Shown here: positions 36,408 to 42,611 of the stretch, piece by piece
How positions within the stretch are numbered: position 1 is the stretch's first letter
Layout: every line of letters begins with the position of its first letter
Assembly (NCBI GenBank): GCA_965232455.1
Contig: OZ246981.1
Span: forward strand, 5,270,001-5,334,000
DNA: 64,000 nucleotides
Direction of reading: 5' to 3'
Source: JBFGFX01 sp965232455
GTDB taxonomy: Bacteria; Pseudomonadota; Gammaproteobacteria; Steroidobacterales; Woeseiaceae
The notes under the pieces: model-generated
The model's input: the letters and a program-made list of their open reading frames with translations, nothing else
The model's database searches: none
What the model was told of the DNA's origin: nothing
Translations under genes and position numbers: made by a program

Positions 36408-37044
36408 TGAGAACGATTCTAGCAGGCTTTGGGCGACCAGGACGGTCTGGAAGACCTACGGATTCTGGTTTGTGTGCATCAGCGTCGTTTTCTTTACCGT
36501 CTATCCGACGTGCAATTGGATTACCGCGCAGCGCGACGTAACGTACGGGCTGTATCTCGACGCCGAGCTTTCGATACCGTTGGTGCCCGAATTCGTCTGG
36601 GCCTATTTGTCCCTGTACATTCTGTTTCTACTGCCGCCGTTCCTGCTCACGCCGGCGGAGATGAACAGTTTGGGAAAAAAGCTGGTCACGGCAATTGTCG
36701 TATGCGGGATCGTTTTTTTGCTGGTGCCTACCCGGCTCGGTTTTGCACGCGTATTGCCCGATACGCCGCTTTACGATGCGGTTTTCGAGTCGATCTTCTC
36801 AGTCGACCTGCCACACAATCTGGTTCCGTCTCTGCACGTCGCGTTCAGCACGTTGATCCTGGTCTCCCTGTTTTCGGTCTCTCGCCGGCTCGCGGGCAAA
36901 ATGGTTTTCGCGACGTGGCTTGTGCTAATCTCGTTATCGACGCTCTTCGTACATCAGCATCAGCTGATCGACGTGGTCACCGGCCTGCTCGTGGCGCTTT
37001 TGATCTATCCGCTGTTCCGCGATAAGGAGGCACAACGTGAATAA
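36391..37044 (+). CDS. PAP2-superfamily membrane phosphatase-like protein, 217 aa
   Basis: Six hydrophobic segments are present, with PAP2 signatures in the second half: PHNLVPSLHVAF (first His) and HQHQLIDVVTG (second His and Asp), followed by a final helix. The N-terminal KxxxxxxRP box is weakened to a basic loop, so activity is uncertain. PAP2 enzymes remove phosphate from lipid pyrophosphates or phosphatidates. ATG 36391 is the only plausible start before the first helix. It overlaps the divergent radical SAM gene, leaving no separate promoter interval. It overlaps the SnoaL-like gene by 8 bp. Confidence 0.75.
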   Translation: MNVVFIENDSSRLWATRTVWKTYGFWFVCISVVFFTVYPTCNWITAQRDVTYGLYLDAELSIPLVPEFVWAYLSLYILFLLPPFLLTPAEMNSLGKKLVTAIVVCGIVFLLVPTRLGFARVLPDTPLYDAVFESIFSVDLPHNLVPSLHVAFSTLILVSLFSVSRRLAGKMVFATWLVLISLSTLFVHQHQLIDVVTGLLVALLIYPLFRDKEAQRE

Positions 37045-37639
37045 ACTCTGCTTGGCTACGGCCGTCCTATTCGTGTTTTCGCTATCCTCGTGGGCACAGG
37101 AGGCGGATCACGCCATCCATGAGGAATTGCGCGGTTTACTGACCGGTATACAGGATGCGGTCAACGCCGAGGAGTACGGCGCGCTGGCGCAGTATTTTCA
37201 CCCGGACATGAGCGTCACGACGATCAATCAGGAAGTCCTGACGTCGCGGGACGACATCGTGCCGTATTTCGACAAGTGGTTCGGCGAGGGCGGATACTTG
37301 AAAACCCTCGAGATGACGCTGGAAGCTGACGAGCTGACTCAGCTCTACGCCGACAAAACGATGGGCGTCGTGCGCGGCGCAGGCAAGGAGGACTACGTCC
37401 TGTCGGATACGCGTTCATTCCCGATGGAAACGCGTTGGACGGCGACCGTTGTCAAGGACGATGACGGCGTTTGGCGTATCCTCAGCATCCACATCGGCAC
37501 GAACTTCCTGGACAATCCGATTCTGTCGGTCGCCGAGAGCGCCAATCGGTACTTCGCCATGGGTGGCGCGGCGGTTGGACTGCTGCTTGGTCTGTTATTG
37601 AGTTACGTGTGGCGCCGGAGAACGTCGGTTACGAGCTAG
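37037..37639 (+). CDS. SnoaL-like protein with signal and C-terminal anchor, 200 aa
   Basis: The start is GTG behind AAGGAGG, within the PAP2 end. There is a Sec signal (about 1-20, ending WAQ), an NTF2/SnoaL-like domain (LTGIQDAVNAEEYGALAQYFHPDMSVT; closing strand WRILSIHIG), then a hydrophobic C-terminal helix (AAVGLLLGLLLSYVW) with a basic end. It is probably tethered to the inner membrane facing the periplasm. Its stop shares CTAG with the convergent desaturase gene. Its role in the cluster is unknown. Confidence 0.72.
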   Translation: MNKLCLATAVLFVFSLSSWAQEADHAIHEELRGLLTGIQDAVNAEEYGALAQYFHPDMSVTTINQEVLTSRDDIVPYFDKWFGEGGYLKTLEMTLEADELTQLYADKTMGVVRGAGKEDYVLSDTRSFPMETRWTATVVKDDDGVWRILSIHIGTNFLDNPILSVAESANRYFAMGGAAVGLLLGLLLSYVWRRRTSVTS

Positions 37640-38556
37640 TTTGAAATAGGTTCTAGCGTTGACGGGGCACCCATCGGCGGGGCCGGTCGCGTGCCACCCC
37701 AAAGCTTGAAGTATATTCGCCAAAACGTCGGCCTGGGTTCGTTGCGATCGACGAGTCCCGGCAACGCCGTCCACGGCGCCCGCGGGTTTCGATGATGCGC
37801 CAGATGGTAGTGGTAGTTGAGCGCCAGCCAGCGGGTGACCGGCAACACCTTTAGATCCCATGCGCCGTCGATAACGTCGCGTTTGCTCCAGGCGTGATCG
37901 ACGTACTGCAATGCGGACCAATGCAAGGCAAACGCCCAATAACACAGAAGCCAGCCCTGCCAGCTGAGGTCCAGTAACAGGAACAGCGCAACCTGGTAGC
38001 CGAACGCCAGCAGGCACTCCGACCAGATCTTCAGCGGCGAGTGAAGCGCGATGTCCCGGACGTAGGGTTCAAACCCGAGTTGCCGCGCCGGACCTTCGAT
38101 GAACCAGCGGGAGGTGTATATCCACGGCGCCAGCAGGTAGATCATGTTGCTGACGGGTATCGTGAACCAGTAAAAGCCGAATAGGTTTCCGGAGTAGAGT
38201 TGAAAGTTGCGCTGAAGTTTCGACTGGTTCTCCTGATAGTAGTCGTATAACTCTTCGTCAGTTCGGTTACGCCGGTGGTGGCCGAGGTGCGCGATTTTTT
38301 GCAGCGTATAGGAAGTCGGAAATGCCGGTGCGCACAAGGTCCCGAACAGGTCATTACGTTTGCGGTTCGGCGAGAACACGCCGTGGACGGCTTCGTGCAT
38401 CAACGAGAACGGCGTGTGATTGACGAGAGAAAACGCCCATGCGGCGACCAATGCCCATCCGATCGATTGGTGCGATGCGACCCACAACAGGCCCCAGGTC
38501 GCCGGCATCGCCGCCAGAAAAATCGCGATATTGCGCTTCTCGGGAATGCCGTTCAT
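37636..38556 (-). CDS. Fatty-acid-desaturase-like membrane di-iron enzyme, 306 aa
   Basis: The ATG overlaps the radical SAM 4 stop by ATGA; the longer upstream frame reads through that gene and is rejected. The three histidine boxes are HEAVHG, HLGHHRRN and NYHYHLAHHRNP, with four hydrophobic segments between them. This is the membrane desaturase/hydroxylase layout. It would introduce a double bond or hydroxyl into an acyl chain, fitting a lipid product. It is co-transcribed with radical SAM 4. Confidence 0.87.
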   Translation of the reverse strand: MNGIPEKRNIAIFLAAMPATWGLLWVASHQSIGWALVAAWAFSLVNHTPFSLMHEAVHGVFSPNRKRNDLFGTLCAPAFPTSYTLQKIAHLGHHRRNRTDEELYDYYQENQSKLQRNFQLYSGNLFGFYWFTIPVSNMIYLLAPWIYTSRWFIEGPARQLGFEPYVRDIALHSPLKIWSECLLAFGYQVALFLLLDLSWQGWLLCYWAFALHWSALQYVDHAWSKRDVIDGAWDLKVLPVTRWLALNYHYHLAHHRNPRAPWTALPGLVDRNEPRPTFWRIYFKLWGGTRPAPPMGAPSTLEPISN

Positions 38557-39884
38557 TTGAGACCGAAACGCATGCCGTGTTTCTGGTATACCTCGCTCCG
38601 GAAAATCGTCGTGTACTTCCAGTACACGTGCATACGCTGCAGTGTGCGCATGTTTGTCTTGATATCGGCAAACCGCCTGAACAGTGACGGAATCGAGTTG
38701 AACTGCCTGCGCGCCTCGAAACATACGTCGGTCAATTCGTCCGGCGTCATATTCCTCGGAACGAATGCCGCGTCGTTGAAGCGGTAATCGGGATGGAGCC
38801 ACCATTTACCGCCGTAAAGCAGGCGCTTTTCCTCCTTGAGTTTTTCGTAGTGCGGCGTGCCGGGATAGGGCATCAGGATATTGAATGCCGCAATCGTGAA
38901 GCGGTTTTGCAGCGCAAACTCGAGCGTCGCCATGATGGAGTCATAGGTGTCGTTGTCATATCCCAGCGTAAAGGCCGCCCAGGTCTGCATACCGTGCTCG
39001 CGCAGAGACTCGATTTCCTTCCGGTAGTGGGAAAAGCGTGAAATATTGGGTGACTTTTTGGTTTCCTTGAGACTGTCGAGAGAGATCGACTCGAACCCCG
39101 TCACGTTGCCGAGGCAGCCGCTGTCCGCCATGAGCCGCATGAGTTCCCGATTGTGCGTGACGTCGAGACTGGCCTGACTGACCCAACTGATGCGCATGGG
39201 AATCAGCGCATGGCAAAGCTCTTTCAACGCCTTCGGGTCCGACGCGATATTGTCGTCGACGAAAAAAATCAGCCGACGGTGTTGGGACTCGATCTCCCGC
39301 AGCACATCGTCGATGCGCCGGACGTAATGGGTACGGTCGAAGTACTGAGTGACCGCGCAAAACTGGCAGGTAAAACGGCAGCCCCTCAGATACTGCATCA
39401 GCGTTATCGGAAGATAACCCTTACCCTCGAACAGGTCGCGCCGCGGAAGGATTCCGCCGATTTGACCGACGCCCGGCGGCCCCTGATAAAACCTCTTCAA
39501 TTTACGTTCGCGGGCGTCTTCGACGATTTGCGCCCACCGCGTTTCCGCGTCGCCGAGAAAGATACTGTCCGCATGTTGCGCGGCCTCTTCGGGGATCAGC
39601 GTCGGGTGCATTCCACCGAGAATGACCTGTGCGCCGCGGTTTCGGTATTCTTCGGCGATTTCGTACGCGCGCCGCGCCGTATAACTTTCCACGGAAATTG
39701 CGGCCAGGTCGGTTGGCTCGTCGAAAGGAATCGACTCCATCCGGTCGTCGTACAACACGCACTCGACGTCGTCGGGCGTCATCCCTGCCAGGACGCCGAG
39801 CATGAGCGGCTCCATGCGTCCGTGATCAACGTACAGGCTATGTTCTCGCCGGCCGATGTTGGGCTTGATGAAGGTGATTTTCAC
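38553..39884 (-). CDS. Cobalamin-domain radical SAM protein 4, 443 aa
   Basis: I took GTG 39884 because it aligns the N-terminus (VKITFIKPNIG) with protein 3. ATG 39917 is an alternative that adds eleven residues. The B12-like domain has LYDDRMES and GGMHPTLIPEEA. The cluster motif is Cys169, Cys173 and Cys176 (CRFTCQFC), then FFVDDN, MPYPGTPHY, WWLHPDY and DVCFEARRQF. It is coupled to the desaturase gene, so the two may act consecutively on the same chain. Confidence 0.87.
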   Translation of the reverse strand: MKITFIKPNIGRREHSLYVDHGRMEPLMLGVLAGMTPDDVECVLYDDRMESIPFDEPTDLAAISVESYTARRAYEIAEEYRNRGAQVILGGMHPTLIPEEAAQHADSIFLGDAETRWAQIVEDARERKLKRFYQGPPGVGQIGGILPRRDLFEGKGYLPITLMQYLRGCRFTCQFCAVTQYFDRTHYVRRIDDVLREIESQHRRLIFFVDDNIASDPKALKELCHALIPMRISWVSQASLDVTHNRELMRLMADSGCLGNVTGFESISLDSLKETKKSPNISRFSHYRKEIESLREHGMQTWAAFTLGYDNDTYDSIMATLEFALQNRFTIAAFNILMPYPGTPHYEKLKEEKRLLYGGKWWLHPDYRFNDAAFVPRNMTPDELTDVCFEARRQFNSIPSLFRRFADIKTNMRTLQRMHVYWKYTTIFRSEVYQKHGMRFGLK

Positions 39885-40042
39885 GGCAACGTGAATTCTA
39901 TCACCTTGCCGATGCATTCACTGCCGCGGGTGACTGCCGATATCGCATCCACGATGGGTTTAGCGCTTACGTCGGCGGCCCGCCTTCCGCAACGGCGGGT
40001 AGGTTCTTGTGCGTGGCGGCCTGTGTGCGACGGTAATCGCCG

Positions 40043-41335
40043 TTAAACGGCAATTCGTATCGGGCCGTTTGAGCTCGTTTCATCCAGATAGTTGATCAGG
40101 TGTTCGGACAGCTCCGCGGCGTCGGCTTCGGCGCCGTGTATGAAACTCGATTTTCGACGACGCAGGAACGGCAGCCCCATGACGTACAGGCCCGGCGAAT
40201 CGGCTACACCGCCGTCATGCCGAACGTAGCCCTTGCGATCGAGCACCGGCACGTGCAGCCAGGAATAGTCCGGCCGAAAGCCGGTTGCCCACAAGACCGT
40301 GCGAAACTCGCCGCCGGTCAAATCGAGACCGAGGCAGGGTGAATTCGCGACTTCGGTGGGCCTGAATCGTTCCGCCGGCTCGGCGTCTTCGGAAGCGCCC
40401 GACGCGGCTATCCAGCCGTCGATCGTGTCGAGCAGACGATTCATCTTGAGATCCGCGAGTTTGCAGACGTTTCTCAAAGAGCCCGAGAACTGCACCGTGC
40501 CGTCGCGAATGCCCGCGAGCCGCCCGGTGATGCGGACGCCCCGTGCCGCAAGCGCGTTGAGGTCCAGCGTCCGTCGGTCACGGGTTCCGACCAGCTGCGG
40601 GGACGGCACGCCGCGCGCGCGTCCTAAATCCTCCACCTCGTCGTACCGCTCGTTCAGCAGTCCGGTGACGTGCATCCAGTGTTGAATGTCCCGACCGCGA
40701 TACACGCGCGGCATGCGCACATGCTCGCCGACGGCCAGGGTCACCGGCCGGCCGGATTCGTGGATTTCGGCGGCAAGCTGCAAACCGGTTGCCGACGCGC
40801 CGACCACGAGCACGCCGCCGCCGTCGAGCTGGTTCGGGCATCGATAGTCGTGGGTGCTGAGTTGAACAATCGAGTCCGGAAATTCTCGACCGATGCGCGG
40901 CACCGACGGCAGGTTGAATGCGCCGCTGGCGATGACCAGTGCTCGTGCGCGCCACTCGCCGCGATTGGTGATTACTCGATACCCGCGCTCGCGGCGGCGA
41001 ACCGACGTCACCTCGGTGCCGGGTATTACCGGTGTCCGGCAGTGCGCCGCATACCCTTTTATGAATCCGATGACGTCGGGCATCGACATGTAACCGTCCG
41101 GGTCGGGACCCGAATAGTGGTATCCCGGCAGCCGGCTCTGCCAGTTCGGCGTCAGGAGCTTCAGTGACTTCCAGCGCTCGTGGACCCACGAGTTTGCGAT
41201 CTCGCCGCGCTCGAGAACGACGTGATCGACGGAACGCGCGGAAAGATACCGGCTCATCGCCAATCCGGAATGACCGGCTCCGATGACGATAACGTCAACG
41301 GAGCCGGCCGGCGGTGTCCCCTGGGGGAGGGTCAT
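40043..41335 (-). CDS. Flavin-dependent monooxygenase-like protein, 430 aa
   Basis: There are two dinucleotide-binding motifs: VIGAGHSGLAMSRYL for FAD near the N-terminus and VVGASATGLQLAAEI for NAD(P)H near residue 170. WATGFRPDYSW follows, the ATG-type segment typical of flavin monooxygenases. Residues matching the FMO/BVMO FxGxxxHxxxW fingerprint are not clear, so it could be an N-hydroxylase or a ThiF-like trap. It is coupled to the upstream OsmC gene by ATGA. Separated from radical SAM 4 by about 160 bp, it is not clearly part of that cluster. Confidence 0.82.
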   Translation of the reverse strand: MTLPQGTPPAGSVDVIVIGAGHSGLAMSRYLSARSVDHVVLERGEIANSWVHERWKSLKLLTPNWQSRLPGYHYSGPDPDGYMSMPDVIGFIKGYAAHCRTPVIPGTEVTSVRRRERGYRVITNRGEWRARALVIASGAFNLPSVPRIGREFPDSIVQLSTHDYRCPNQLDGGGVLVVGASATGLQLAAEIHESGRPVTLAVGEHVRMPRVYRGRDIQHWMHVTGLLNERYDEVEDLGRARGVPSPQLVGTRDRRTLDLNALAARGVRITGRLAGIRDGTVQFSGSLRNVCKLADLKMNRLLDTIDGWIAASGASEDAEPAERFRPTEVANSPCLGLDLTGGEFRTVLWATGFRPDYSWLHVPVLDRKGYVRHDGGVADSPGLYVMGLPFLRRRKSSFIHGAEADAAELSEHLINYLDETSSNGPIRIAV

Positions 41336-41901
41336 CCGCTTTTACGCACTTCCACGTGGACGTCGGTGGGGTTCGAGATCGTGTCGAAAACGGCCGAGCG
41401 TTTTTGCGACTGCGCGACGAGCGCTTCGATGTCTTCCTTCGAGGCATCGGCGTCGATCTCGAAGTTGACCCTGATGCTGTCGAAGCCGTTGCGAACGTCG
41501 CCGTCGATTCCCAGGATACCCTGAAGGTCCATCCCCGCTTCCAGTGACGCCTTGACCGAACGAAGCTGGATGCCGCGGTTCTGGGCAACGGCGGCGATGC
41601 CGGCCGTCAGGCAGCCCGACAGACCCACGAGCACGAACTCGGCCGGCGTGGAACCTTTGTCCTCGGATGCAAAGATTTCAGGATGATCGGTGTCGTAGTG
41701 AAACGCTTGTCGGTGTTTCTGTTCGTCGCCGAGACCGAAAAATTTCTCGACAACCGATCGGGTGTGCGTGCCGCCGGCCCACTCGCTGGTCGCTCGCCAT
41801 TTGAACTGTGCTCCGGCGGGCGCTTCGGTCAGCGCTTCACGCGCGCCCAGCAATGCCTCGACGTTGACACCGTTATCGACTACGGCTTCCCGTGTACTCA
41901 T
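41332..41901 (-). CDS. OsmC-family peroxiredoxin-like protein, 189 aa
   Basis: The OsmC fold is seen from the strand FKWRATSEWAGG through FASEDKGSTPAEFVLVGLSGCLTAGI, where the second catalytic cysteine lies (GLSGC), to the helix-strand end. I do not see a first peroxidatic cysteine in the usual KGxGxxC place, so hydroperoxide reductase activity is uncertain. It shares an ATGA overlap with the flavin monooxygenase gene. Oxidative or xenobiotic stress is the likely theme. Confidence 0.85.
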   Translation of the reverse strand: MSTREAVVDNGVNVEALLGAREALTEAPAGAQFKWRATSEWAGGTHTRSVVEKFFGLGDEQKHRQAFHYDTDHPEIFASEDKGSTPAEFVLVGLSGCLTAGIAAVAQNRGIQLRSVKASLEAGMDLQGILGIDGDVRNGFDSIRVNFEIDADASKEDIEALVAQSQKRSAVFDTISNPTDVHVEVRKSG

Positions 41902-42059
41902 TAGGTTTGCTCCTCAGAAATGTGCTACCAAAAAAATGTGCAGTGGCCCGGGTCTAATGCGACCCGGCTGGAGCAACTATCGGTGGGTACCGTTGGATTG
42001 GGCGTGTGATTCCCCGTGGAATTATTGGCGCCCGGTGGAAATGGGATAATCGAGCGCCG

Positions 42060-42611
42060 TCAGTTTATTGTGTCGTGTACGACGTCCGGCGCCAGCCGAA
42101 CGAATGCCCAGGCGTCATCGAAGGGTACACCCGCCTGCCGCTGCGCCAGGCGCACGGACTCGGCGTCGGGCGCCTCGTAGAGGCAGATCATCCGGCGTTG
42201 ATCGCGCGAGAAGAAAGTGCGGACGAACCGGACGTCGCGCGCCTCGAGGCACCAGGCTCCCGCCTCTTCGATGTCCTGGATTTCCTGCAATTCGACGCCC
42301 CCGGCAAAACTGCGCTCGACCAGAACGTTGGCGCGGGCGACATCCGTCTCGCCGATGCCCGCGCCGTCGTGCACGGCGCCAAGCCAGAAGACCTGGATTT
42401 CCGCCTGCGTCTCGCGCGCCGCTATGCGCGCGGATTCCATATCCGGCGCGCGAAACCAGCAAATCATTCGGGTTCCGTCCGTTGAGAGAAGAGTGACCTT
42501 CCACTCGACGCGGTGCAGATCCAGACAGCTTTGGGCGTCGTCGATCGACGCCACTACGCCGGCTGGCGTAGTGGGCGGGTCGCAGTCCGTTTCGAGAAAA
42601 ATATCCGTCAT
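42060..42611 (-). CDS. Duplicated DUF4242-like protein, 183 aa
   Basis: Two tandem copies of a small ferredoxin-like domain are visible: one from the LETDCDP region to WLGAVHDG and one from LVERSFAGGVELQEIQ to YEAPDAESVRLAQRQAGVPFDDAW. The WCLEARDVRFVRTFFSRDQRRMICLYEAPD string is characteristic of DUF4242 (SCO4226-like) proteins, some of which bind nickel. Its start overlaps the stop of the large regulator gene (TCAT on the plus strand), which implies translational coupling and a shared pathway. Confidence 0.75.
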   Translation of the reverse strand: MTDIFLETDCDPPTTPAGVVASIDDAQSCLDLHRVEWKVTLLSTDGTRMICWFRAPDMESARIAARETQAEIQVFWLGAVHDGAGIGETDVARANVLVERSFAGGVELQEIQDIEEAGAWCLEARDVRFVRTFFSRDQRRMICLYEAPDAESVRLAQRQAGVPFDDAWAFVRLAPDVVHDTIN

